A DNA stretch of 64,000 bases from Gnetum montanum (GCA_015680685.1 MNCI01016615.1:10022-74021), one strand, 5' to 3'. Counted from the first letter of the stretch, positions 22,206-35,469 are shown. The notes: a model not told the origin generated them from the sequence alone. Numbers and translations: made by a program.

Positions 22206-25200
22206 ATGGCATGTAGGAGCAAACATAAACATCCTGACCTCATCAACATTGATGAAGGTGAGGGCACCCTGAAGTGTCTTCCTAGGGCACACATTGAGAA
22301 ATGCCAAGAGACATCATCTACCAAGCAGGCCATCATGCTCCACTCATGATTTTTGTTCCTTCTTGCTTCCTATGAGTTTTTAGGCCTTTTGGGTTTTCGG
22401 GTGTTTGGAAGGTTGCTTTCTATGGACAGGGGTTGCCACTACTATTGCTATGTTGTGGCCAAGAAGAGAGTGTGCACTGTACATTTATCTTTTTTCTATT
22501 TTTCCCCATTTCTTGTTTTGACGTTGAGTGTTTGTGAGCATCTTGTGCCATGGGATGGGATGGGGGTTTTACATGTACCACAAGCATAGCGCATCCTAAG
22601 GGTTTGGGAACTCTATATCACACACCATAGAATAAGGTTTTTTTGTGTATCCCATGCTATATGATAGGATGAGGCTTGTATGATGTCTCATGCCATGGGA
22701 CAGGATAGGGGTTTTGCGGGCGTCCCATGCCATGATGCAGGACAAGGGTTTTTGATGTCCCACGTCACAGGAAAAGACTCAGCCAAGGTGGTCAAGGGTC
22801 ATATCTATTAGGCTCTGGGAATTCCTAAGAGCATGACCAACTAGAAAATTTTATTTACAACTTTGCAATTATCACACTCCCTAGCAACGTGACCAACACT
22901 TTGAAAAATTTCCAAAAATTTAGCCAGTTGTTCCATACTTGTCACACTCCTTGGGAGTGTGACTAACACTTTGAAAAAACTTTTGTGCAACTTTTTTTCT
23001 AGAAACTTTGTAGTTTTTACACTCCTTGGTAGTGTGACTAACACTTTGAAAAATTTTTAAATTTTTTTCTAATTTGTAGCTGTCATGCTCCCTGGGAGCA
23101 TGACCAACACTTAGAAAAAATTCAAGTCAGGGAGTGTTATGCTTTATGGGGAGCATGACTAGCCGTTAGAAAATTTTTGAGTTTGCAACTACCATGCTCA
23201 ACAGAGAGCATGAATGAAAATCAAAAAATTCTTTTTTTATATTTTGTTTAATATTGTAACATTCAAAAAAAAAAGTGTAAGTGTAGTGTTGTGCCTCACT
23301 TGGAACTAGGCACGTTAGATGGTGATGCCAACGTCCCTTCCCTATGGGGCTTGGGAAAAGTTAACTATGTTGCATGTGATAAATTCTATTTTCCTTTTAT
23401 GTTATTTTATGCATCATTTTTCTATTACTTTTTGTTGTTTTTGTTACCTTTTTCCAATACTAATGCTTTCATTACTATGTCATTGTAGGGTCCTATTAAA
23501 ACCTACCCTCATTGTGGTCAAACTAGTAGGGATCCTGTGTTGTATGAGTGATCCTATGCCAAATATTCCTACACCACATGCACACATAGGATATCATGTG
23601 GTTTGGTTTTAGGAGGGTGCACAGGAATTCTTAGAATTTCTACTCCATCACTTCAATGTAATCATATGGTCACACTTGTCAGCTGAAGTAGCAGGTGTCC
23701 TAGTAAAAACATTGTTGTCTGGGGCAAACCAAGGCATTTTGAAATTCATGTCAGATGAACTTGCTAATGGCAAAGGGGAAAGGAGCTTGAGCTAGTGCCT
23801 AAGAGGCCTTAGGCTATTGTCTTCGATCTAGAAGATGCCCAAGTTCTAATGCTACCATAAGTACAACATTTTATTGCTTGCCCATCATGTGCACATGGCC
23901 TTCTAGAACCCACCTGGGACAGTTTATTATGCTAAAGGGTGAGCCCTATTGTGATTTTTTTTACACTATCTATTGTCTCATGACTTAGGATGCTTACTAC
24001 CTTTTTTCCTATTGCCAAATTTTCTGTTGATGTAGACAGCCTCCACAATGGAGAGGAAATATTAGCCTTAGTTCAAATAACCCTACAAGAGTTCTCATTC
24101 ATTGAGAACATGCATGCTAGCATAATAGGAAAAATTCGGGTAGATATGATGAATTACCCTACTAAACACTCTAAATCCTATGTGAAGTGTCGGGATCTCG
24201 ACTGGCTAGACATTGAGTGGATGTCCTGGATACTAAGTGTAGAAGAGGTTTTAGTTCCACTACCACTATTCCCCACACCATTTGTGCCATGTAAGTTGTA
24301 TCACCTATTTATTTTCATGCACTTTTGATTTTTACATTTTATCACATTGCTGATTCTACTCTTGTTTACTATAGCAACAACCAAGTCCAAGGAGGTCATC
24401 AGGGTTGTCTCAAGAAGCACTGAGGCCAATCTTCTTTTCAAGTATGGTGAGGTTGATGGTTTGTAGTGCTAGTTGTGCCATGAGGCCCCAACAAGGGTAA
24501 GCCAAAATCTTCAATGAGTTGGGCTCATGAACCTATTCTTAGCCATGAACCCAAACATTCAGATAGAGGAGATGATTACCCTAGTTAACTCTTTCACCAA
24601 GAGTGTTGACTGTTTCCATACACGAGTTCAAAATGTGCAGGTGGTCTTTGAGATCACAAATGACCTCTTTTCGGATCTCTTTGGCATTCCCTCTGAAGGG
24701 ATATTGGTAGGTGAGAAAATAAATAAGGATCTAAACCATAGAGGGGACAGTGAAGAGTGGCTAGGAACTAAGAAAGGCCCCAAGGGTATACCCATGAAGC
24801 AAGTAAAATTGTTAGTGGCCTAACACCTCTATCTTGTCTTCTGGGCTTATGCATTTGCTAAACTGCTTTCTCAAGAAAAGGTCCTTGGGGTAGAGTAGGC
24901 TTGGGTTATGAGGGATGTGATAGAGTAAGGGACATAGTATAACTAGGCCAAATACCTTGCCAATGGCCTACGAGTTGAAATTATCAAACTATGTGGAAAC
25001 CTCAAGGCACACTCTCATGTACATTTTGCATTCTTCGTAGCATGCCTATGAAGGTTTGTGGAATTCTTGGTGGTCCATGAGAATGGACTATGGATGGTGC
25101 AAGATCACACCTAGATATCCAAGCCATCGATCTACCATTTGTTCCATATGACATGGTCACAAGACCCCCCAAAGTCTATTGGTGAGTCTTTTTCAGTGAC

Positions 25201-26984
25201 CACCAAGGGCCACATGGGTTCATCTTACCATGTATGTGATAGTGTTGGAGAGGCTCCTCCTACAAACACAAGTAACATAGCAAGGGGGCCATGACTCATC
25301 TCTGATACAATGAAGTTGAAAATGCAAATCAAAAAGCCTCACCTTGCAGAGGAGCCCATGCATGAAATTGAGGAAAGGGGTAAGAAGTTGCACTTCAAAC
25401 TTAACAATGCACAATCAAAGTTAGCTAGTAAGTATACATAAGTTAATATATTTCCTTTATATATATATATTATTTTGTTAAATGTTCTAACTTAGGTTTG
25501 TGCAACATAGGCAAGACGACCCCTTCCATAGAAGAGGAGCCCTTAGAGGACAATTTCCCTCAACCTGAGGGACACATAGTAGACAAAGACACCACTGAAG
25601 TTTTGAGGTAGATCGAAGAGGAGGGGCTACAATTTGAGGATGGTAAGTTTGATCACTTATTTGAAGGTGTGCGAATGGGCAATCCCCTTACTCTCATCCC
25701 CAAGGATTTATTGGGTAGGAGCTTTGCACTACCATTTTCATTATGCTCTTCCTCTCCCTCTTCTCTCTTATTTTTTTATATCATTTTTATATTTTTATGT
25801 TTTTTTTTATGACCCTGAAATGCCTTATATTATAGTAGGTGATGCTTCTACTAAGCATCCCAAATCTACATCCACTTTCCACTCATGACCATGGGTGGAA
25901 ACTCTAGACAAGTTCACCTTCATGCAAGGCGTAGTGGATGACATGATTGATCACCTTAAGCAGATAGATTTTGAAATAGGTATGTTTGTATTTTTTTTTA
26001 CTTTGTCTTATGACTAATGTTTCCCCTATTAGTATAACAGGCTCATGACTCAAGTGGGACCCATGAAGAGTAGGTAGAATAGGTACCTTGTTGTATATAT
26101 GATGAGGCAAGTAGGTGTGTACTACACTTGACACAATCATTGTGGAAGTGTAGGCATGTGAATGAGGAGCTATGGAAACAAGTGCAAGAGCTCCGAGAAT
26201 AGAAGGTGAACCAGGTAGTCCAACTGGAAGATTTGTAGGTACAGAATGACTTCTTAGCAACCTACGATTAATCAAATGGTAGCTAGCGTACAAGTATGAT
26301 CAACTATGCTAGGTACTAGTTAGCCATCCAGGGCAAGAATGAGGCCACTTGCGAGGTTATTAACTAGCACTTGTAGATGGACCTCTTGGCTAGGAAGAAC
26401 CAAGATTCTAAGGACTAAAACACTAAATTATGACTGGGGATATACTTAGAAGAACCACAAGTATCATTACAAGATAGAACATGTAGCCTATTGTAAGAAG
26501 AATAGGGATGAGTCTATAGAGCATCGATGTTGAGACATATTCATGGATGCCATCAGTGTGATGCATGCCTACAGAATGTTCATGAACTATCTAGTGGTTA
26601 GTGAGTCCTTGGAGAGGAAGATTTCTATTCCTTCCAAAGAGGTCACATCTACCACATTTTTCCCAGGGCCACCCATATGCACAACCATAGAGAAAGGGAA
26701 GAACCTCATAGGCATTGATTTGGGAGAGGAGGATTGGACACACATGTTAGAGGAGGAGATCCTCCAATGCCTAGAGGCTAGCCTCAATAGGATGCCCTTA
26801 AACATGGATGCAGGCCCATCTTAGTTCAGTTTAACTTATCTTATCATTTTTTATTTCATTATAATTTTATGTATGATCCCACTTATTGACTTGTTTGTTA
26901 TTTCATTTTTGTTTTGCGTAGGATCTAGGTAAAGGCGCAGGACCTTGTGAAGTAGCAAATAAAGATGAATGGAAAGAGCCTTAG
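22206..26984 (+). pseudogene. Antisense multi-exon cargo gene of element D
   Basis: Opposite in strand to the element. Exons inferred by matching E: 22,206-22,336; 23,489-23,938; 23,989-24,290; 24,375-25,427; 25,511-25,642; 25,839-25,979; 26,041-26,823; 26,922-26,984 (TAG). Donors include GTGAGC, GTAAGT, GTAAGT, GTAAGT and GTATGT; acceptors TTGTAG, CTATAG, AACAG and GCGTAG. Exon 2 has VVKLVGIL, HVVWF, EFLEFLLHHFNVIIWSH: an FCP1/NIF (HAD-like) pattern with the nucleophile Asp replaced by Lys. Exon 3 is open (HNGEEILALVQITLQEFSFI). Exon 4 contains NPNIQIEEMITLVNSFTKSV. Exon 6 contains DKFTFMQGVVDDMIDHLKQ. Exon 7 ends HMLEEEILQCLEASLNRMPL. Several stops; non-functional here. Confidence 0.65.
22835..23230 (+). 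repeat. Tandem hairpin repeats in intron 1 (D)
   Basis: Five or six units of about 70-90 bp. Each has an inverted repeat followed by AACACTTTGAAAAATTT or a close form. Stems change together: CACACTCCTTGGGAGTGTG near 22,937 and CATGCTCCCTGGGAGCATG at 23,084-23,102 are both perfect. They resemble hairpin modules in the family 2 LTRs. Confidence 0.65.
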
Positions 26985-27440
26985 CTTCCCATCATTAATA
27001 CAAATTAAAAGATTTGAGATGTAGCCCTATTTTTGAGAAATTTTGTATCTTTTGATGTGGATGTAATCCTGGACTATGTATTTGTCTATGATTTAATGAA
27101 AGGCACAATATTTATTTATCTCCAGTAGTATCATTTTAACTTGTATTTTAGTTGATCTCACTTTGGATTTTTGTTGATGTAATTAGACCCCTTGTGGGCT
27201 CCATGCACTAGTTTAAGGCCATTTTGAGCCATGTTGTAGTTTAAGGCCATTTCAAGCCACATTGTAGTTTAAGGTCATTTCGGGTTCCACTTTTTTTTTA
27301 ATTTTTTGTTTTTTTTTGTTTTTTTTTTGTTTTTATAGCTAAATGAAATTGTAACTAATGCAAGAGGCAAACATAATGCAAATTAAAACTATACAGGCGA
27401 AAGGGGCTAAAGACAAGTTAGACGAGCAAGCAAGTTAGGG
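26985..27440. repeat. Flank of antisense gene: 30-bp units and poly-T tract (D)
   Basis: A 3'-UTR-like stretch follows the last exon. Three 30-bp-type units (AGTTTAAGGCCATTT.. / AGTTTAAGGTCATTTCGG) lie at 27,208-27,290, followed by a T-rich run at 27,289-27,335. The equivalent in E is 54,168-54,320. Confidence 0.6.
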
Positions 27441-28310
27441 ACATGCCCTAATCATGCAGATGTTTCCTAACTTGATGTGGGTTAGGCAGTGCATAAGGCC
27501 TAGAAGGCACTAGGCAGTACTCCCCTAGGTTGTCATCTATTGCCAAAAATGGTAATTCTACCCATAGAGATTCCTCATGAAGGTCACTCATTTTTCTTGG
27601 TTCATTGGCCAAACAACATTAACTTTCATTACAAATAGGTAGTGTGTCTTTGGAGATTTCTACCTTTGACCCTTGCTTAGTGTCTACATTGTTGATGGTC
27701 ATAAGGGCTATGTTGTCACCAAAGATCACTACTTCTCCACCCTTGTAAGATAAGTGGATCTCTTAGTGGATTGGTGAAGAAATAGTCCTTAATTGGGCTA
27801 ACCAAGATCTCCCTAAGATTAGGTTGAACTCGAGCATCTCTTCAACCATGATGAACTCTATGTTAGTGGGGAATTACTCCCCTATGACAAAATCAATCAT
27901 GACTATTCCCTTGACAACCACACGTGTTCCATTGAAGGATTTTAAATAGGTTGCTATTGTTGGCCTGATTTTATCTACTAGGCCAAGCTTATTGATGATG
28001 GGAAATAGGATAATGTTGGTTATTGCCCCATCATCTATGTGCACCCTGCAAATTTTGTACTAGCCCACATGAATTGTTATGAACATGGATGTAGTGGTTA
28101 CTTGACCCTTCTCAAGGTTAGCTTTGATCACTTCATCATGAAAGGTCAAGAGTGTTGACCTTGGTTCTTCAGTTGCAGGCGAGATCATTACGGCATGAAT
28201 AGCCTTTTCCTTTGCTAGCATGTCTTCCTTAATAGGAATGGATGCCAACATGCAAGACAAAGCCTCACGATGCACAAGGGAGATCATAATTAGATCATAC
28301 AGGCTCAAAG
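27440..28310 (-). pseudogene. Protease region of element D (degenerate)
   Basis: The gag-pro linker SLYDLIMISLVHREALSCML with LLTFHDEVIKANLEKGQ (28,308-28,060) is typical of the Ogre lineage (HRDAL..FTDEELPPEG type). The active site is VHIDDGAITNII (about 28,050-28,020): D-D-G rather than D-T-G. VKGIVMIDFVIGE, EFNLILGRSWLAQLRTISSP follow to about 27,750. Confidence 0.75.
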
Positions 28311-29760
28311 TTTTATTCTTTTGTTTTAGAGCCTTCTTGACCTATGTGAGTGCATCTAGAAAATATTTTCCACTATTAGGTTGTTTGGTGGTCTCTATCT
28401 CCTCCATGAATCCTAAGAGATGAATTTCCCAAAGGAGGAGGAGAATTGGATTTTGGTTGGATAGTGGGCCTTTGAGCCTTAGTGGTTGCTTGTTGAGTGT
28501 GCATGTCTACATTGGTGGCCTTAGACAATGGGGCCATGGGAACAACTAACAAGGTGGTAGGCTTAGGAGGACCTAGCTCGGTGTGTTCCCTAGCCATCTT
28601 GTCAGTGAGACGTTTGTCACATCTCTTTAGGTGGGTAGGTTATGATGCAATCCCCACCACTAGACCCTGGGTAGATGGGGGTTCACATGTTCTTGCACCC
28701 TTATGACAAAATATGTTTGGGTTGTTGCCATAATCTACTAACTAGGCTAACATAGAAACTGCAGGGCTAATGGAATCATCTTAATAGAAGTCCATTAAAT
28801 GGATTGTCTTCAAGTTGGCTACTTTAAGCCGCCTAACCTCTTTTATGAGTGTTTGGATAAGCTGGAATGCTTGGTCCAAACTTGGGGATGTTGCAAAGGG
28901 TTTCATTGGATATACTATTGGTGGTGTTATTTAAGTGGCCCACAACCCTGTAGTGGGTTGTGCCACCACATGTGATGCTTGGTACGTTTGCTACTACGTG
29001 TATTATGGCACATGGGATAATTGAATAGTAGGTGAAGATGTTGTTGCCCACCATGTAGTTAAGGTTGGAGTTGTTATTGGTGATGGGATTGATATGGCTA
29101 GGATAATAGAAATGTGACTCATTTGTGACTACAATATGGGCATGATGTGGACATATGGGAGCGTTAGCAACATAGAGACTAGCTGCGAAGGCTAAATAGA
29201 CTATGAGGAAATGACAAAGGGAAAAGGGTAGAAGGTCTTGCATTCTACTGCATAGATAGGATCTAGTGGCTAGCTACCACCAGTAAATTTTTAGGCTGTA
29301 GAAGCATCATAGCTGCCTTAAAGAAGGTAGGAGACTATGACTGGTGTGGTAGGAATATAGAGGTTGACTATGAGGCTAAGACGTAGAGCGGGATTTCACC
29401 ATCGAAATGGGATTCAAACTCCTCCTATCTATCTTACAGGGGTTCATCATAGTTGCATTCCAAATCCTACTCTTTTGGCCCACTCATCCTAATATATTCA
29501 TCCAAAATCCATTTGAAACTTTCAGTGAGTGGTATAACTATGCCAGGGGTGGGAATGAACTCCCTTCCATTTTGGTGGATAATTTCAAAACTACACTTTT
29601 CTTCCATTTCTTGGCAATCCAATGGTAAGCCCACCTAAATCCTTGCATACAAAACATTTTATCGTTCATTATCAAGTGTTGCGTGTTTGGGCAATTGGTG
29701 TCGTAGTCTAAGAGACTACCGTTGTGGTTGCACCGGGCTGAGTGGTTGCTCAACGTCTAC
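28310..29760 (-). pseudogene. gag of element D, internally deleted
   Basis: The N-terminal part matches E (DQAFQLIQTLIKEVRRLKVA, about 28,880-28,820). At about 28,700 it passes directly to sequence that in E lies some 1.25 kb further on, so the capsid core (FTKYDGEGDLN.. in E) and the zinc-knuckle-like region are missing. A Pro/Gln-rich linker (TIQPKSNSPPPLGNSS) lies at about 28,470. Confidence 0.65.
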
Positions 29761-30285
29761 GACGTGTTAAGTAGGGTGAGCCACCTCCAAGCTCAAGGTA
29801 GTAGCTAAGTTGTTAACTAAGTTCATTTTCATTGTGTAGAAAATATGTAAGAAAAAGAGATGCTTGCAAAAAATGTTTAAGTATAGAAAATTTTAAGATA
29901 AAATGGCTAAGTTTGAAAACTATAGAGAAAATAGGCCAAAAATGGCTAAGTTTGGAAACATTGAAAAAATGGTTATCTCTGCTATTACACTTATCATGCT
30001 CTAAGGGACTATTACACTCACTGGGTTGTCATGTTCTATAGAACACTTAGAGCTTGACGTAGTGGACAGTTTGGGCTTTCCATCCTATGGGATTCTAGGG
30101 GAACCATCAATTGGGACCAATCTACACCAACTGGGACATAGAAAACTCTTGCATTATTCTATAATCCAACTACCACCATGACAGGTCCACAAGGATGTTA
30201 TGTCTATGCTAGCTTGCTACTAGTAATGGGGGTATAGAAAGCATGTGGGACTACCCGTGGCACACAGAAGGAATCAAAGGTTCAA
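29760..30285 (-). other. 5' leader of element D
   Basis: No coding frame. It holds about one copy of the unit that is tandemly repeated in the E leader (GGGATTCTAGGGGAACCATC near 30,090). Confidence 0.5.
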
Positions 30286-30303
30286 GCCCTCCTTCTAGTG
30301 CTA
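30286..30303 (-). other. Primer-binding site of element D
   Basis: On the minus strand TAGCACTAGAAGGAGGGC lies 5 bases from the LTR. E has the same with the expected TGG start (59,161-59,178). The tRNA is not assigned with certainty. Confidence 0.7.
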
Positions 30304-30308
30304 AAAAT

Positions 30309-32066
30309 TGTGATGTCTAAAAACATCGATGGCTAGAACACCGAGAGGTCCGTGGACATACAGCCTAACCCCAAATATGTATGAGGGCCATGTTGGGAGA
30401 AATGAAAATGAGGTTCCATGAATAGTTTGGTTGATCAAATAGTGACTTACATGGTGTAACAATAACCATTTGAAAAAAGAGTTTTTAATGAGCTTCATGC
30501 AGGATCCAGGACAATGATCAAGAACATAACATAACATAATGTGAATATGAAAATGCGTATTAATAGTAGACGAAAGTGAAAGAGCAATGCTAATAAATTT
30601 TAAACAAATGCTGAGAATATAGAACTAGATTTTGAGAATGGAGAAATGCACCACTTGAAGATCAGGGAGCACAACATTTGATTGAATAATGTTTGAAGCT
30701 AGTATGTAGAATTTAGACAAGCATAATGATAGCATAGCGGTGCAGTCATAATCTTTAGGATGTCACAGACATGGTGCTGGTAGCTATGAAGGAGGTTGAA
30801 CCTACTAGGTTTGTAGTCTTCATGTTGTGTGGGTGCAAGGAATACTATTTCATGGTACTTGGCAAGGTGTTAAGCTTGGGTGCTCAGGTGTGGGAGTAGT
30901 GAAAATTCTAGGAGTGCTCCAATGCTCGATGCTTAAAATGATTTGCCAAGCCAACCCCTAAAATGCTAATTATCAAGGTATTTATAGGGCTAGGGTTGAC
31001 GTGAGATGTGGACTAGATGCCACATGGCCTAGATCCCATGTAGCATGGATGTGGACAAGTCATGATAACATGTTACACTCAAAATGTTAAGCTCCGAGTG
31101 TTAAGCTCAAAATGTTACACTTTGAAGGATAGGAATGGGAACTCAGAAACTACCAAACTATAACCACATTGCTTGGATTGCCTGTGCTGGAGTTTGAGAG
31201 ACTGCCATGTACCTATAAATAGTGCCAAAACAAATGCAACTTGGAGTCTACACTTTAGGACTACATCTTCCCCCTCTTTTGAGTAGGGTCAAGCATAGGG
31301 ACAATTTTTGGGATCAATGGAGGATGCAAAAGCAAGATAGACTATTGATCTTGGCCATCAAAGGGATGTCAAAGCTGAAATAAAGGTCGATGCTAAGTTC
31401 TGGGAGCTTCTGGAGGCATTCAGAGGCATTTTCCATGTATCATGCTATCTACGCTACACATTGTGATAGAGCGTAGCATGAGCACTTCAAAATTATTTTG
31501 CAAATTTTGACTTGTCACACTGTCTACACTACATACTATAGTAGATGATAGCATTAGTACTTCATCAAATTTTAATGAAGCTTGCAATGTTTCTCCATGG
31601 CATGCTGACCACACTCTAGGGTGTAGCAAGACAAATGACCTCAGAAGTCAAAAAAATTACCAAATGCATCTTCCATGTCTAGATAGCTTGATAGATCCTT
31701 GTCCAACACTTAAATAAAATTTGGGCGTAAAACCTATGTCAAGCTAGCTATGCTATGTATTGTGTCTGAGTGTGATAGCCCGAAAGATAGAAAATTTGCC
31801 AAACTATTTGGTCCATTCCAAGTAGATCTTAACCACTTCTAGCTTGAGATTTGTGCGGACTAGCCATGGAAGTGTGTGCTACGCTGGTTGTGCTATGGAG
31901 CATAGTAGGTAGACTTAGAAAAATTTTGCAAAAATTAAAACTTCAAGTATTCTACACTATCTACGCTACACAGCATGACATTAGACTTAGAAAAATTTTT
32001 CCCAAGTTTTGAAACTTAGATAAATCTACCATAGAACTACAGAAGCCTAAAATTGGTGGTGTTTCA
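30309..32066 (-). repeat. 5' LTR of element D
   Basis: 1,758 bp, TGTGATG...GTGTTTCA. TATA on the minus strand at about 30,979-30,987. It lacks about 140 bp present in the other LTR, in the segment matching 15,790-15,960. Confidence 0.9.
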
Positions 32067-32071
32067 ATAAC

Positions 32072-33390
32072 ATTCTTACCTATCTTCTCACTCAGGATAT
32101 GCCATAAGGGTTAGACCTCTAAAAGAAATAGCAGTTTCTTCACTAGGTAAAGCACTTCATGGAGATCAATGGACATCTCTACAATGGGTGCACCAATGGC
32201 CTAGTTCATTGGTATGTCCCTGATGCTGATCAACTATGCATTCTTCAAGATGCTCATGAAGGTCCTTGTGGAATAAACTATGCTAAGAGATGCATGACCA
32301 TTAAAATCCTGATGGAAGGGTACTGTTGGCCAACACTCTTCAGGGATGCTCATCATTATGTCTACCCTTGTGAATGATGCCAACAAGATGGTGGAATGAC
32401 TACTTGAATGGAGGGACCTCAATAATAGATTTAACCACTAGAACCATTTGACATATAAGGCATTGATTTCATGGGTCCCATCATGCCCATGTTAAATGGA
32501 AAGGCATACATCATAGTTGCTATTGACTATTGTATAAAATGAGCAAAAGCAATAGTTTTCATCAACTGTACATCCTCTATTGCTACTTGGTTTGTACAAA
32601 AAAAAACATTGCAAATAGGTTCAGTATGCCATGTGCATTAATTTTTGACAATGAAACTCATTTTACAAGCACTACTTTTTGGAAGCTCATGCAGTGCTTA
32701 GGGGTTGAACATAAACTCACAACACCTTACCATCCTCAAGATAATGGTCAAGATGAGGTTGCCAATAGGGAAATGATAAGGATACTAACAAGAACTTCTA
32801 GCAAGTATAGGAAAGACTAAAGCACAAAACTGAATGATACCCTTTGGGCCTATTGCTCAACTTGGAAACTTCCTATAGGCTACTCTCCATATGAGCTTGT
32901 GTAAAGCAAACTACCAACACCTCTTATTCAATATAAACTCCATACACTTTCAACAACTTGTGACCTTAACCTTGACTTGAGTCTAGCCCAAAAAGAACAA
33001 CTGATGAATCTCAACCTACTTGATGAAAATTGATTAGTAGGCCTATCATCTAACGAGTTGCACAAGGCCTATAAGAAAAAGTGTCATGACCTGAAAATTA
33101 GAAGAGTAAAATTCAAACTAGGAGACAAAGTTCTTTATTAGAACCCCACACATGTACCTCAATGAACTAAGTTTCAAATGTTGTGGGAAGGACCTTACAT
33201 CATTTATGAAACTTTTCCTTTAGGGTCCATGATGATCTATAAACCTGAGAGCCCAAATAAGAAATAGCTAGTCAATATCTAACAAATTAAACCTTTCCAT
33301 GAGCATATGCCAGCTAACACAACAAGGACCTCATTAGATGGAAAACTACACTGCATATTTCGAATCTCCTCCTTTCAACTTAGTCATGGA
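32072..33390 (+). pseudogene. Integrase of element B (resumed after D)
   Basis: The zinc-binding region at 32,159-32,377 has DAHEGPCGINYAKRCMTIKI and GYCWPTLFRDAHHYVYPCE; the second His of HHCC is Asn. The core has YIIVAIDYC and FDNETHFTSTTFWKLMQCLG, VEHKLTTPYHPQDNGQDEVA (32,640-32,780) with the catalytic Asp kept in FDNE. A C-terminal tail with VLY.NPTHVPQ and GPYIIYETFPLGSM ends near 33,390. Broken by several stops. Confidence 0.88.
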
Positions 33391-35469
33391 AGAGATGGCC
33401 ACTCATGCTAATCATACAAAGTAGCTTCTTAGTTTTTTCAACTTTTTTGTTTTACACATTTTTGTTTTACAACCTTTTTGTTTTAAACATTCTTTCTTTT
33501 ACATCATTTTTTATGTTATTAATCTTTTCTAATTTTTGTTTTACACCATCGTTAGTACATTTTATATTTCTTTAACATTTTATACTTTTTTTTATATTTT
33601 CTTTTATTTGGTGTGATTTTCTAAGTTTTTGTTAATAAGTGCTAAGTATAATGGTAATGCATTACTTGATGGTGGTATGTATTATTTTTATTTGATTGTT
33701 GATGTCTGGTTTCTGGCTTTGGATTTCATTACGGATAATTAGGACATGGTTCCTTTTTATGTAGTCCATAGCATCCACCCATCCACAAACTCTATGGTTT
33801 TCCTTGTTTTGGAAATGTGCAATCCATTTTTCATTAATAAAAATTGAATAAATTTGTGACTTTGGTAATTTCTAGAATTGAGAAGGATTCAAAGGTTTGA
33901 AGGTGTGGCTTCAAGGGAATTCAGTATTCTTTGTGTTTTTTTGTTACTTGGATGTATGTGTATTTTCATGAATTTCTTACTATTCCGTGTCCACCAATAA
34001 AAGGAAATTGAATAAGTCCTTGCATAGTGTGGTTCTCATCAGAAAACAAATAATAAAAATGATGAGAATTTAAAGCATATCCCTTGGACAAAATAAATGT
34101 ATATGTCCTCACATGGTGTTGTTTTAATCAAGAAAAAAAAAAGAAAAAAGATGAGGATTTAAAGTACACCCCTTGGACAAAATAAATGAATATTTATTTG
34201 CATGGTGTGGTTTCCATTTCAGAAAAAAGAAAAACAAAAATAAAGGAAATTTAAAGAACACCCCTTAGATAGAATAAATGGGCTACAAGCACTAGTTATG
34301 GGACTAGTCCCCTCTAACTAAGGCCCCTTCTCACTTCCTACTTCTTCTCTAATAAGGAATGGTCATTGTTCTGTGGGAGCACTCGTGTGTCTCAGGGGAT
34401 GGACTAGTCTTAGAATGATGATGCAATGTCATTGAACATGGTTTGTTTTGGTTTGGACTAAGGATGGATCTTATCAAGTTATTTAACCACAAAATCCACA
34501 AGGGACTTCATGTGACCATAATTAGGAACTCCATTCCACTCTCTCTCTCATCCATTTATGCTTTTCATGTCTCACCTCAATATTGATTTCATGTTTTAGT
34601 TCAATGTCCTAGTTTGATCTGTTGGAATTCTTTGTTAGTTTCTTCCATGTTTTTGTACTTAATATTTTGTAACCATTAATTATCCATGGAGCCCATAGAC
34701 TCTTTCATTTGAAGTTATGCAAGGTCATAAGAGGCTTGTGTGTGCTTTGGGGAGGATCCACTTGCATATCCTTTGGATGGGTTAATTAAGTTCTTTACCC
34801 TTAGACACTCTTACAATCAAATTATTTTTGTTTACCCCATCAATGAAATCCAATTGTACACATATTTACAGTAGTTTTCAATGAATTCTTCTTTTCATTA
34901 TTGTGAATTCTTATACCATCTTCAAATATTTCCTTGTATTGAAATTTTTCAAATTTAATGGACCACTTATCTAATTCACCCTATTTTTCAGCCTTCCTAC
35001 TAACACTACTAAAGAAATAAATCTACCACAATCACAACCTAGCCAAGTGTAACCACTGATGAGGTAAGGCATTTAATAGTTATGTATTACACATTGCATT
35101 CTAATCCATGATTTTGTTATGATTATAGTAGGTAGCATGGATTGGAAGCAAGACTATCTTCACCAAGGATGATGTAGCAGAACCACACAATGAGGACTGT
35201 TCATGATCAAAGGACCTCTTCTCTCTCTCTCATTCTCATGCTTTCAAGAGGTGTTGGATGTCAGTGATATCCATGGTGTTCAGTTCTCTTATCATGAACA
35301 CCCCATTTTGTAAAAATTGTAATTTTACACACTTGGGCACTCAAAGTCTATATGTCTATTTCATCTGAGTTAGTTTGTGTAAGAGTCAATAATCCCATAC
35401 CTACCCAATATGTTATGTTGTAAAGAACTTGTTCCTCATCTTCTACACTTGAGGAAAAGTTTTCATTTA
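33390..35469 (+). other. 3' spacer of element B
   Basis: Non-coding, AT-rich. It carries the weak internal purine tract at 33,379-33,400, the partly deleted conserved block at about 34,277-34,325, and an ORF3 stub from about 35,129 (MDWKQDYLHQG). ORF3 proper, present in A2, is deleted. Confidence 0.65.

Larger units (their letters stand above)
14322..32066 (-). mobile_element. Element D, Ogre/Tat-lineage element with antisense gene
   Basis: Minus-strand element: 5' LTR 30,309-32,066, primer site, gag remnant, protease, a plus-strand gene (22,206-26,984), RT, RNase H, second RNase H, integrase, 30-bp repeats, PPT and 3' LTR 14,322-16,216. It lies inside B, whose coding resumes at 32,072. Flanks aaaac (14,317-14,321) and ataac (32,067-32,071) match at 4 of 5 bases. 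The two RNase H domains and the HDE..KA-type gag-pro linker place it in the Ogre/Tat group. Confidence 0.9.

Noticed and set aside
21941-22336. 131-codon minus-strand frame with Cys and hydrophobic residues
   Set aside because: Covers the antisense promoter and exon 1 on the wrong strand, with no counterpart in E.
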